The notes under the pieces are model-generated. The model was not told where the DNA came from. It saw only the letters and a program-made list of their open reading frames with translations, and did no database searches. The translations under genes were made by a program, and so were the position numbers. Below, piece by piece: positions 10,018 to 21,230 of a DNA stretch of 64,000 nucleotides (its first letter is position 1; every line of letters begins with the position of its first letter). The stretch comes from Isoetes taiwanensis (Eukaryota > Streptophyta > Lycopodiopsida > Isoetales > Isoetaceae), in assembly GCA_021234155.1 (NCBI GenBank), contig JAJEKV010000175.1, positions 60,001-124,000 on the forward strand, written 5' to 3'.

Positions 10018-13000
10018 ATGGCAACTAGATCGCTCTTTTCGCCTCTGGAATGGAAAATCGCTCAAGGATTTCGCTCATGCAGTCAGCTGCAGGTAAGCAT
10101 CAGGTCATCCTCCCATGCCATGTTGTGGCAGTCTGGACGTGGGTCGCGAAGTCCAGCATCGCTTCCAGCTCCCGCCCGTCGCGGGGCCCCTGGAATTAGC
10201 TCCCCACTTTCCATGCTGCCATACATCGGCAATTGTCGGTGGCATTCACTGCCACCTTGTACTTGATACTTATAAAGTATATAGTAGTCACTGGTGGCGC
10301 GTGCTGTCTAGTTCGTCTTCCAACATTGCAAAAGGAGACTCGTGTCAAAGGTGGCATGGGTTTCAGGGCGGAACATTTATGATGGTTGGGCTGAACAAAA
10401 GTGCAACACAGGTTAACACCCTTGGGGAATCCAGGAAATTCAGGAATTGCATGTCCTTTTCGAACCTCCAGATTCTTCTCCCATGTCCTCAAGTTTGTTT
10501 TGTTTGTATATGATAGCATTTTTTGGACATTGGAAGATTACAAATGTGTGATCAGCATTTCACCCCAAATAACAATCTCGAAGAAATAATATTTGTATAA
10601 TGCCACGTCACGTATCCTACCAACTCAGCACCTAAGCCCATGCCACCGTCTTTATCGAGGCCAGCATGGTAGAGGAAGCGATTCTGGGCAGCGATATAGC
10701 TGAATCCTGCATTTATATCATGCTTACGAATAGAGAAATCAAAGGAAGGCGGTTCCGTCGATACCAGAATCTCTCGCAACGGTTCAGTATTATGCAGCTT
10801 TTGAATGCAAAGCTTGTTCTTGTTTTTTGGGTCCTCCAATCTATCCAGTTTGCAGATCTTCCGATATAGAGCATGATATGATCAAATCAATATCGCATAT
10901 TATTTGGCCTGCATACGGAGCTAAGTTTTGTTAGAGAGTTTTTGTTTTTTGGGTATGCGGCCAATGCAGACGTCTGTCGATGCCTTTGGGTGTAATGACA
11001 TCTTAGCAGGTCCTTGTTTTGGGCACCCTTCTGGTATATGTGTAATATCTTCGCACTCAAGGAAGTCAACAGAATTTCAAGGTACTTTTGCAGACGCCAG
11101 TTTAAAATGCAGAGTTGCATATAGCAGATACTGTAGATCATTCACTAAAATGATGCATGCTACAAAGGACATGTCACACTTCAACAATAATTTTCAGAAA
11201 GTGTATATGATAGCTATAGATTCTCAAACTCAACCTGGTGGAATTCGAAATGGCATACAAAGTTGTAGAAGCGGATTGGGTAGTAATATGTCTTCTATCC
11301 ATAATTTTCATCGGAAGAACAATATTTTAGGGATGCTGAGGGCAAGTAGTGGAAATTCACAGGTAGCTTTGCTCGCTAGCATTCTAAGTTTGGAGGCTGG
11401 GATTCGTATTATAGTAGACTTTGCTTCCAGATACCTGTGCTTAAAGGTCATGCTAATTCAAATGCTGCCAGTTCTTATATCGTGGCAAGCATTCCAATGC
11501 CCTTTCAAACAAAATGAACTACAGACCCTGCTTACTGGGGGCGGCAATCCTCCTGTACCAAAATTAGGTATTTTCAAGGCGACGATGGAACTTGCATTGC
11601 CATTGCAAAGCTCAGTTAGACACGTTTGCCAATATTCAAGTCAGGTTGTCATGCAGTCAGCAGCATTAGTAGAACGTGTGGCAAAAGAGTCGTTTACTAG
11701 AAGATTCACTACGAAACAGCAATCTGGCTGGATTTTGGACCTGTTTCAAACATACGGTTCATCCACCTTGATATTGACAGGCTTAAGCTGTTGGGTGCAA
11801 GGATTTCGATGTTTTCCATGGATGGCAATGAATTATTATTTCAAAGACCAGCTTGATGTTAATCCTGCACTGCTACAGTTCTTGCAGAATACAATGAACT
11901 TACCTTTTCTAGCCAAGCCAATCTATGGGATTATCTCAGATACCATATACATTGGTGGTGCTCATAGGTTACCATACTTTACCTTGGCAGGTATGTCATC
12001 AAACATTATTTCATTTTGCTAACATAGTTTCTATGAACAAACCATCACAGTTCTCAGGAGATTTTGTATAATTTGAATAGTCATGCACTTGGGGCTTAGT
12101 TACAGTTACATTTGAGTAGTAGATCATTTTATAATTGACAGCGTTGTGATTTTTTTTTTTAATATTTTAAAGGAGACTAAAATGACGTATTTTTTAATAT
12201 CTTCGTTTGCCAGTGAGGTTCAGAAATAAATTTAGTTCAAGAAAATTACTTGCTTTTCGATAAACGCCAGGAGTATTAAGGAACAGAATGTTTTGGATGC
12301 CATATCAGTTGCTCAATATTGGAGGATATATTCGGAGCATTGACAGGAATGCATTCTTTTCATGTGTAAGCAGGGACTCCTAATAATAAGGATCAAAACA
12401 TCGTTAGTTCCATTTCTTTCTTAAAAGGCGTAACTTTGATGCCATGTTAGATGGCAATAGCAGTGTTTCCTTTAGAAATAAAGAAACTTTTGACAGCAAG
12501 GGTTATCTGATAAGGAATACTATTAGTGATATTTGGTCTACAAGTTAAGATATTATCTTAGCCCATATGCTCTTCCATTTTGGTCTGCTTAAATAAGGTA
12601 GTATTATTTATTTCCATGAAGCGTTGGGAGTAAAAACCTATAAATTCTTGCTGTAGATTCATTCTTTTTTTTTTTTGTTCTGTTCTGAGCTCAGCCTGCA
12701 CTATCATTGAGGTGTCGTTCTTCTTGCAGGCTTATTCCAATTAGCTTCATGGGGTATGATTATAATGCATGGTGGCGCAAAGTCATCAGTTGCAGTGTTA
12801 GCAGCTGTCCTCACATTGAGTAACCTTGGTGCTGCATTATCAGAGGTAGTAAACGATGCCTTGATTGCTGAATCAGGCAAAAGAAAAGGAGCCACGACTG
12901 GGGAGCTGCAATCTTTTGCATGGTTGGCTACTGCAGTGGGTGGCCTGGTTGGGAACTTGTTCGGAGGTTTGGCTCTAAGGAAATTAGGTTTTGAAGTGAT

Positions 13001-13826
13001 ATGTTCCATCTTTGCTGCATTCGTTGCCCTTCATCTATTAATTTCTTCTACCATTTCTGAGGGTTCTTTGGGTCTTCAACCAAAAAGGCTAATTGTGTAT
13101 AAGGAATTATCAAACATCGGGAGTGGCAATGCTGCAGGAAGATGGTGGGAAAATATACATATGCAGCAAGTGCAACAGCAAACGTGTGTTCTTTTTGAAC
13201 TGCTTAAGAAGCCCAAGTTTTATCAGCCTATTTTATGGTTCATGGGATCATCTGCCATAGTTCCCACAATTACGAGCAGCATGTTCTATTACCAATCACA
13301 GCACTTAGGAATAAATGCGTTTTATCTTGGTCTGGCGAAGATGATAGGGCAAGTTGGGCTTCTAGCTGGGAGTGTTACATATAACAGATATTTCAAGTCA
13401 GTTTCACTCCAGAAAGTGACACAATTTTTGCAGATTCTTCTTTCGATATGCATAGCCTCTGATATTCTCCTTGTTAATCGGTTGAACTTATGTCTCGGCA
13501 TACCAGATCACCTATATATTTTTGGCGCTTCTGCATTTGTTGAGGCTGTGGCTCAGTTCAAAGGCTTGCCATTTGCTGTCTTTTTAGCAAAAAGTTGCCC
13601 TCAAGGTAGTGAAGGTTCCCTTTTAGCCTTGTTTATGGCTTGTCAATGCCTTGCATCAATTGTGAGCGGGTATTTTGGAGTTGCCCTTGCCTTTTCTCTT
13701 CATATTTCTGCTTCTAACTTTGCAAACCTACCTTTTGGAATTTTTGTACAATCTATGGCTGCGCTGTTACCATTATTGTGGTTAACGTGGTTGCCTGATG
13801 AAGATACCGTGAACAAAATTAACTGA
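10018..13826 (+). CDS. FBT: Folate-biopterin transporter (BT1/FBT family)
   Basis: Polytopic membrane carrier of the BT1/folate-biopterin transporter family, related to MFS proteins; plant members include plastid-envelope folate carriers. Proposed exons are 10018-10092, 10970-11990 and 12730-13826, about 730 codons. The second intron (11991-12729) joins cleanly through LAG/LFQLASWG. Family landmarks are the first membrane span after DLFQTYGSS, FLAKPIYGIISDTIYIGG, RLPYFTLAG, NDALIAESGK, FAWLATAVGGLVGNLFGG and a C-terminal half with several hydrophobic spans ending WLTWLPDED. The BT1 region covers roughly residues 281-725, and the first 280 are poorly conserved. Exon 1 (25 residues, Arg/Ser-rich, GTAAGC donor) is inferred as a transit-peptide exon because phase and acceptor (CCAATGCAG) agree. 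The alternative start is ATG at 10955 or 10964. Confidence 0.85.
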
Positions 13827-14273
13827 AAAAAAATGTTCGAATTACAAACTTAACCCATGAATCAAATGCAAACACGCCACATCACGCCCTTTATATTTCA
13901 TAACAAAGACACTGCTGTTTTGGAATTAATATGGTTGAATTCGGACATGCTAATGCCCTAAAAATTGAAACTTTTCGAAAGTGTGCAAAATTGTCAAACA
14001 ATATTCATTTAACAGCCTTTTTAAAAGTTGTGAAGCATCAACATGAATTATAAAAGTTTTAGTGGTGTGAGTGCTCTTTTAACTTGATCATTTGTGTTGT
14101 CCTTAACAACCTGTCCCTCGAGTTTTAAGGTTGAGATCAGATCTCAGCCTTTGATTGCAAGAGTGTTACCCACCAGTAACACATTAAAAAGTGCATAAAC
14201 ACATAATTTGTTATGCCAAATGGCTATAAACACCTAGCTTGTTATGAAAACCACCATAAAACCACTACAAAAC

Positions 14274-14413
14274 CACTATAAAACTCTCGGGGCCCAGGTT
14301 GTTAAGGCGGATAACACACTAGAACTCGGGTGTTATGCCCTACTATAATAAACTCGGGCCTCGGCCCTCGTTTGTTATAATAGGGCATAAAACCCTCGTT
14401 CCAGGTGTTATCC
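14274..14413. repeat. CACTA-like fold-back repeat
   Basis: The segment starts CACTATAAAAC at 14274 (another CACTAC at 14263). Inner arms 14331-14353 and 14370-14392 (TGTTATGCCCTACTATAATA against its complement) enclose a loop of TCGGGCCTCGGCCCTC. Outer arms (GGATAACACACTAGAACTCGGG at about 14309-14330 against 14394-14413) extend the stem. It looks like the subterminal palindromic zone of a CACTA element or a derived MITE. The opposite terminus was not found. Confidence 0.5.
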
Positions 14414-16374
14414 CTCTCATATTTGTCAAATATTTAGGACTCATACACAAAGGCATTGGTCATCTAACGTTTGTTCTGTCCTAATATCAAGACTTCATTT
14501 TTCATTGCGTTTGGTTTACATTGCGCTCAGGAATTTCCTCGGTGTTTTCAGTGTTCAATTCATTACTGGGTTTGACAAATTTATGGACAATGTTTTGAAA
14601 TGTTAGTATGGGTCATATAAACTTTAATTTTATAAACATTTAGGTGAATGACCGAGTGGCTTCAGCACTTTAAGGAGTTTCAATTGTGATTGCCATGCTC
14701 TTGTCATCAAATCATCCCGTTTCATCCTACATGGTTTTCTTATGTCAACTTGGACGTTACGTCACTTTTATCTTTGCTTTCTTTTTTGAGGGCAACATGT
14801 ATAGGAATAGATTATGGGATCTAACACTAGAAAAAGCACATGAAGCCCATTACTGTATATGATTAAAAAAAATCCCGCCAAGGGTTTTCAAGGGAAAAAT
14901 CTTGACAGTAAAGAGCTTGCCGATGAACTGTACATCTGTACATATCAAATGTGTTGATGGCAGACATAATTGGGCTCGTCGATCAAGAACCCCCAGGATA
15001 TAACAGTCACTATAGGCATCTGCAAAAGCATATATAGCAGCTGATTAAGCGTAATTAGATAGGGATATCACGGTCAAATAGGTCGTAAACATTGAAGACC
15101 CATTTGGCAACATCGATATATCTTGTTTTCACGCTCCTTGTGGGCACATCTGCCTGTCTCAATCTGGAGATGATGTGCACTAGTGCGAATCAACGTAATT
15201 GTTTTACGTCTCTTCATGCGCAAATGTGCTGGCAGGTATTGCTATGGGCCACATGCAAGTGTGGGATTAATCTAGCTCTTGCAATGTGATATTTTGACCA
15301 TCTCCATGGCACTCGAATTCCAAAGCTTACCGAGGAAGCATGCATCGAGATAAGTGTGATCTTTGTTGCTCAGCACTCGTATACATGTTTGCTCCTACAC
15401 ATTCGATCTGGAGTACCAATCTGTGCATTCTTTGGCCATTGTGTTAGAAAGTTCTGAAAGTCAAGTGTCTCCATGTTGACCACCTTCTAACAATAAAGTA
15501 TATGCCATTCCAAGCTACCATGTTGAAGAGGAAGAAATGTTGTCCCTTGCGAAGAATTGATATGGGACATTGGACTTGAGTCCAGAACAATTTTCTCTAC
15601 GTGTTCCAAGTCTTTGCAAGTGGCAAGTCATATGCCACTGGACCTTATACTTCCACTCCATATAAAAAACTGGCTCCACCAAACCTCGGAACAAGTGTGC
15701 CTAATGAGACCCCGGGAAATGCACTTAGTCATACGGGGGTATGGACATCTGCGTTCGAAGGGTGGCCAAAATCATCCCTAGTATACTGATCTTTGGAAGC
15801 AAATTTAACCCCTATAGTATGTATTTTGCCCCAGATAATAGTGAAAAAACCCCTAATGGTAAGTATACAGATATGAAATGGTCAAAAAAACCCCCTTTAT
15901 TGCACGCACATGTCCCATACTGCAAACAATACTGAATCACATGGGAATGAGACTAGCCATAAAAATATGCTTGTGACAATTGTTATGCATAGGGCATAGG
16001 AAGCGTTACAGCCTACATTCACCTAGTGTTGATATCTAATAGCTCCTCTAGTCTTCTCTAATCTCGAATTATTATAGGGCACGCACCTTCGAGTGTCGTC
16101 TTTGATGCTCTAACGTATCATTTACAGTTACTAGCTTATGTCTAGCAACATTGGGTATCGTTTCTAGTGAGAATATGTCACCGTAGTCACATGTTTATGC
16201 CTTTTAGGTTCTTGAAGTAGACTATAGGGCATTAATGCAAGGACAGAAGTGAAGTAATGAAAGTAATGTTGACAATTAGGGGTATGCTAGCCGTGATACC
16301 TTATGCTGAGCGCTCCGATACCTTATGCTGAGAGCTGCTTGCACGTGATTATCTAGTACATATGGCAGATTTTG

Positions 16375-16515
16375 AGTCTCTAAAATAGGACCTAGTAGTC
16401 ATACTTGAACCCTTGACCTCAGAGCAATGAATTTTAAGGTCCCTATTACTAGACCGATACCACACTTGAACTTGTGACCTCGGTTGGCAGTTTAAGGTCC
16501 TACCGCTAGATTATA
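16375..16515 (-). repeat. Two tandem tRNA-like segments
   Basis: On the minus strand two successive units of about 65-70 bp each have a TCTAG..GTAGG-type A-box-like start and a GAGGTCA..GTTCAAGT B-box-like end (GGTTCAAGTATG and AGTTCAAGTGTGG). Neither shows a paired acceptor stem. They resemble SINE heads more than tRNA genes. Confidence 0.4.
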
Positions 16516-17026
16516 TCTTGAAGAGTGGCAATTGGGCTAATTGTTTCATGTGTTCTTTTGCTCTATTGATGACAGAAAAAGCAAGATACACCATTTGAGG
16601 AATATCATGTCTTAACATTCCATATTTTAACATTCATGTAGTCATCATAGCTAGTGTTATTTAACCAAAACACTTCTAGCTCTCGTCCCAGTTACTTGTT
16701 CAACCTTCGTCGTCATCTAAAGCAAACAATAAATGGCACACCTAAAGCTACAATATGTGACGCTGCTTCTAGAATGTACTAGAAGGCACAATTGTCTTTT
16801 ACTCCCTAGTGTATAGGCAAGTTGTGTCCTGCTCATTCACTCAAGGAAGAAACTTGGAGAATTAAGTCAACACGATTCTGACGTGGGGATGGGGAAAATG
16901 GTCCACCCAATCCAAGACCCATTTGTTGCCAGCGCACGTCGAGGGCCCCTTGAGGATCATATTCCTACATATCTTTGAATAGAGACATACATTTGCATTT
17001 TCTAGTGAAAGATTTATGCTTACGGT

Positions 17027-17365
17027 ATGTATGAAGGTCCTAAGAACAAACGTGAAGATGCAAAGTCAAGGAAATACGTCCAATGGGTAGGGCCTAAGAG
17101 TATATTGCGTGCCCTTTTTGACCTTATGGCCATGTTTTTTGCAGTATGTTGCTATATAACCTACGGTAAAGCCATCCAAGTCAAATTAGACCAAATTCTC
17201 GAAGACCCAGAAGCGCCATTGGTCAGACCATGTCTCCTTCTTCCTGGGCCCTGTGTTCAATGCATTCGTTCTTCTACCTATGTACTATTCTTTCTTCTCT
17301 ATATATTCAGCGCTGTTTTCCGACTCCATTTGTCTTATATACTGCTTCTAATCTATCTAAAATAG
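17027..17365 (+). CDS. Unrecognised 112-residue open frame upstream of LAX
   Basis: An ATG-initiated frame with a hydrophobic stretch near residues 25-40 and a strongly hydrophobic C-terminus. I recognise no family. It ends 81 bp before the LAX start codon and could simply be promoter or 5' leader sequence. Confidence 0.15.
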   Translation: MYEGPKNKREDAKSRKYVQWVGPKSILRALFDLMAMFFAVCCYITYGKAIQVKLDQILEDPEAPLVRPCLLLPGPCVQCIRSSTYVLFFLLYIFSAVFRLHLSYILLLIYLK

Positions 17366-17445
17366 CTCATTTCCTGTCTGAGCTGGAAACGGTGTAAATT
17401 CCGGTCTCTTTATGCAAATTCGTGATTTCTATATCATCTGATACT

Positions 17446-19481
17446 ATGGTTTCAGAGGATGTAGAAACAAACCCTCCTGATGGCCATGTCAAAACTGAAG
17501 GGGCAATGGAAATTAGATATGGGAAGTTCCAGACCTGGTGGAATAAAGCCATATGGCATGGTGGTTCTCTTTATGATGCCTGGTTCAACGCTGTCTCTGC
17601 ACAGGTAGATCCACTTCTAATCTTTCATGTTTCTTGTGCCTATTTGGAGAACTAAAAGTTTCCATCTTGCATGAAGGTTGGACAAGTTATTCTGTCCATG
17701 CCTTATTCTTATTCTCAGATGGGATTTGGATTGGGACTCTTATCACAGATTTTATATGCATCTGTTGGATGTTGGACCTGCTACTTGCTTTCATGCCTTT
17801 ACCTTGAATACAGATCCCGTAAGGAAAAAGAAGGCGTGGATTTTAGTCACCATGTTATCCAGGTTTGTCACGTCTTAGATTTACATGCAACTCAGGTCTG
17901 TGTTCTAGCTCTAAAATGATGCATATATGTCAATTAAGTATCATGAAGTGATGGGCTATTTGGTGGGGCCATGGGCAAAGAAGGTTACTCTTATGTTCAA
18001 TATCCTGGCAGTGGGATCTGTTTGTGTGGTGCAAATCATTGCCTGTGCAAGGTACATGTCAAACTATACCATATGTGTTCACATTGAGTCATCTGTCTTA
18101 GTAGGTTTGTGTTATTGCAGCAATGCCTATTATCTAAGTTCGAAGCTCGACAAACAGCAATATACATTCATCTTTGGAGCTGTTGCAATGCTTACTGCCT
18201 TGCTTCCTACAATACATAACTTTCGTGTTTGGTCAATTCTTGGAGTAGTTACTACGACATATACAGCTTGGTACATGTGGATAGCGGCACTTGTGCATGG
18301 TCAGGTAATTGAAACTTGCTACTGTTAGAGACATCATGCAGCATTAATTTGCATTCATGTGATTCAGTTATGATTATAAGTTTTCTGCTCTCCAGGTTTC
18401 CGGCGTTAAACATTCTGCTCCACAATCATTGGAATCTTTCTTTACGGGAGCCACCAACATGCTGTTTGCATTTGGAGGTCATGCAATCACTATGTAAGTT
18501 TGATACAATATTGCATATCAACTCCATTGTCTGAGATGATTTTACTTAAATTTGCAGAGAGATCATGCATGCCATGTGGAAGCCGAGAAAATATAAATAT
18601 GTGTACCTACTCAATTGCTTGTATGTAGTCACACTTACAGTGCCACACTCGATTGTCGTATACTGGGCATATGGAGACACTCTCTTGAAACATTCCAATG
18701 CATTCTCCGTTTTACCACCTTCTCCTTGGCGAAGCATTGGTCTTGTATTCATGATTATACACCAGGTATTATAAAAGCAGAATATCTCAATAGGATAAAG
18801 TATGATTTTGTACAGTAATCCTTAAGAATGATTGTCTTCTAACAATTATCTATGTAGACAGTGAGATGCAATTTTTAATTAGGAGTTGTGAAATAGATTT
18901 GATTTTTAATACATTGTAGTCTTTCATCTTTTCTACAGGCAGTGGCATTTGGACTCTATGTAATGCCATTGAACTTCATGTGGGAAAAACTGTTAGGAGT
19001 GCATCAAGGGCGCTACATTGTTAGAGTTTTAGTAAGGATCCCCGTAGTAGCAGTATTATGGTTTCTAGCTCTTTTACTTCCATTCTTTGGCCCTCTCAAC
19101 TCTGTTATTGGAGCATTTTTCCTTAGCTTTCCAACATACATTCTTCCATGTATTGGCTATGTCGTGGCCTTCAGAAGTCGTAGCTTACTTGAGGTAATTT
19201 CCTCGAGGCATAAAATGACTACCTGGAATATTTCAAATTGGTTTTATGTTGCACATTCGATACTCTTGCTTACTTTTTGATTTATGTCTACGATGCAGAA
19301 TGCATCTGACAAACCTGCAAAATGGATGCCTGGTTGGAAAGGAATGATGAGTGTGAATTCAAGTGTTGGAATCCTTGTTCTTGTTCTTGGCGTTGGCTTT
19401 GGTGGTTGGGCTAGCATCTCAAACCTGGTAAAACAAGTTCACACATTTGGAGTGTTTGATAAATGTTACCAATGCTCCTGA
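17446..19481 (+). CDS. LAX: Auxin influx carrier, AUX1/LAX family
   Basis: Proton-coupled auxin (IAA) import permease of the plasma membrane, amino acid/auxin permease family. Eight exons: 17446-17604, 17677-17862, 17939-18051, 18121-18304, 18396-18493, 18558-18765, 18939-19193 and 19299-19481. All introns are GT-AG and short (64-173 bp). Exon lengths sum to 462 codons including TGA, close to the family's roughly 480 residues. Landmarks in order: WHGGSLYDAWF, PYSYSQMG, YLEYRSRKEKEGV, VMGYLVGPWAKK, NYHEVM-type loop as YHEVMGY, TTYTAWYM, FTGATNMLFAFGGHA, EIMHAMWKPRKYKYVYL, YWAYGDTLLKHSNAFSVLP, FFGPLNSVIGAFF, GFGGWASISN and the conserved C-terminal HTFGVFDKCYQC. No frame damage is seen. The N-terminus is shorter than in Arabidopsis AUX1, and the ATG at 17446 is the first in frame after an upstream stop-rich leader. 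Confidence 0.95.
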
Positions 19482-19884
19482 AATTCATATTATACGCATA
19501 TATAGTCATGAATTCTTTAATTGATTTGTAATGTACAGAAGAAATTGACATATATAGATCACAGACTCTTTCATTGTTTTGGAAGTATAAAAGAAATTGA
19601 TTCTGCAGGATGGCCTATGAGTCTATAAAATTGAATGTATTAAGTGGCTTACTTAATCCCTCTCTCTTCAAAACTGGCATCAATGACAATCCAAAGAGAC
19701 CTTATGCAACAGCAGCGGCCCCAAAATGGGCATCCGGAATGGGAATTTGTGAAGCAAAAACGAACTGAAAAGGTGAAGTCGCCAAAATCGAAAAAGCTAA
19801 AGGCAAATCACCTAAAAGGAAACAGCACCTTTAGCCAATCTAGATATATTGATTTTCTTCCCATGCGTACCATATCGATCAGCA
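19482..19884. other. LAX 3' flank
   Basis: No feature beyond the 3' flank of LAX. A 109-codon open frame here is lysine-rich and has no family signature. Confidence 0.4.
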
Positions 19885-20043
19885 ATGGTGAAAGTTTTAC
19901 GAGCAGCTTGGGTGCTTGTACTGGCCTTGATTGTTGGAAATGTAGCGGCTTCTCCAACGCCAAAATGTCATGACTTAGAAGCAGGGAGTAGCGTGCTTTC
20001 TCATGCATGTAAGAACACCATTAATGTGTTTGAAGGTGGAAGC
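19885..20043 (+). pseudogene. Orphan signal-peptide ORF cut by a legumin fragment
   Basis: ATG at 19885 opens a classic secretory signal peptide (basic MVKVLR, hydrophobic WVLVLALIVG, small residues VAAS). About 30 mature residues follow with two cysteines (KCHDLEAGSSVLSHACKN). At about 20043 the frame passes directly into the reverse complement of legumin exon 1, so the codons up to the stop at 20121 are legumin antisense. The native 3' end is missing. I do not recognise the family. Confidence 0.45.
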
Positions 20044-20343
20044 GATTGGCTCCTCTGGCTAACGCAGTCTAGCAGTGATGACACCCATGATTCCAGAACT
20101 TCTCACCATGGTCTACAATGAACCAACGTTGTGGAACATGGGAGAGACCAATCCATTGGACTCAATCACAATTCCATCTGCATTGAATCTAGACTTTTCT
20201 AGTGTCGGGAACTCTTCTCTATCCCATTCTCTAGTCTACCTCCCTCGCTCTCTATCTCAGTCCGAGGCTGCCGAGCTTGGATTGTGCCACAGAGGAGGAC
20301 GACCACGACAATTAGGGACCGACACATGGCCATTTCACTCGGA
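20044..20343 (-). pseudogene. Legumin-like copy M5, exon 1 fragment
   Basis: On the minus strand from ATG at 20343 this encodes a legumin signal peptide (MAMCRSLIVVV...LLCGTIQA) and the start of the first cupin domain. It stops abruptly at about 20044 inside the SQRSR codons. A 1-base deletion after RLE shifts the frame compared with the copy at 31372-31791. Its upstream region (20344-20620) keeps the tRNA-like module and a decayed RY box. The rest of the gene is absent. Confidence 0.78.
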
Positions 20344-20620
20344 GCACAACCTCCGTTGCCCTTGGCGGAGGTTACGAGTGTTAATTATGAGGCTCTCTTT
20401 GTAAAAGCGGCCATCGATAGGTGCATGCGCACGCATCGCTGCATGTAGGTGCATGGGGCACATGCAACTTGCCGATCCACTTTCACGTTTCCATTGCCTT
20501 GTAATTTCCATGCACGCTTAAAGAAATGCTCAAGGATGAGTAGGTCCAATGGTAAGCTCATGGGTCGATCTTTTTGACGTCAGAGGTTCGAGCATTGCAA
20601 TGTGCATAGGTCTCTAAAAG
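20344..20620 (-). repeat. Legumin upstream region attached to M5
   Basis: This is similar to the upstream regions of the other legumin copies. It contains the tRNA-like module at 20534-20598 (+ strand) and CATGCACG at 20509-20516 in place of the RY octamer. Similarity ends near 20620 at GTCTCTAAAAG. Confidence 0.75.
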
Positions 20621-20964
20621 ATTACGAGTTGCACAAGATAAGAGCTCACCAAAAGTTTCTGCTGCAGCCCAAGCCTTTAGTTTCCCTCCAATTTTGCAAA
20701 ACTCAGCAAACACTAAACACTAAGTCGATATCAATTCATTGCCCAAAATCAAAGATGAAAAGGATGAAGTATTTCTAATGGAGCTAAGCTACATACCATT
20801 TACCGATTTGCTTCTGCATACCACTCTCTCGCAAAAAAGAAGAAGGAGATGGCAGATATGGGAAGGAAATAAGAAGGAAGCCGCTGTCATCTCCAAATCT
20901 TGCAAACCCAATGAATAAAAATGGAAACAAATGCATGAGAAAATGTTTTACATGAGAATAATAC

Positions 20965-21230
20965 CCCTGCACAACCTCTGGAGCAAAAGATCTTGGAGTT
21001 CCAACTCTGGATATGAAACTGGGAGCAAAACCTGAATGCCGAAATCCGAAACCCTAATCATAGGATTTTGCTGCTGAGGCCACAAGAAACTTGATGGGCT
21101 TCAGATCCGGGTGGATAATACCCTTTTGATGAAGATTCTGTATAGTTAGAGCAAGATCCTGGCTTGTTGTGATGAAACACAAAGTTTTTCCTTGTGCAAA
21201 AGATCAAGCATTTGCTGTTTTAGATGAAGG
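20965..21230 (-). pseudogene. Protein kinase domain pseudogene fragment
   Basis: Read on the minus strand, kinase motifs appear in the right order: DLLHKEKLC (21184-21210), then LHQKGIIHPDLKP (HRDLKP with Arg changed to Pro), FLVASAAK, VSDFG near 21040, and GTPRSFAPEVVQG at about 20967-21003 (activation loop to APE). They lie in different frames with stops between them, and the N-lobe and C-lobe are absent. The FLVAS spacing is reminiscent of CDPK-like kinases, but the subfamily is uncertain. Confidence 0.6.

Larger units (their letters stand above)
13827..17026. other. Gene-free interval between the two intact genes
   Basis: This holds the 3' flank of the transporter, a fold-back repeat (14274-14413), tandem tRNA-like segments (about 16375-16515) and the LAX upstream region. 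Short open frames at 15092-15935 show no family features, and I do not call them genes. Confidence 0.5.

Noticed and set aside
17027-17365. Upstream exon of the LAX gene
   Set aside because: Its protein does not resemble the AUX1/LAX N-terminus, and LAX has its own ATG with conserved sequence from 17446.
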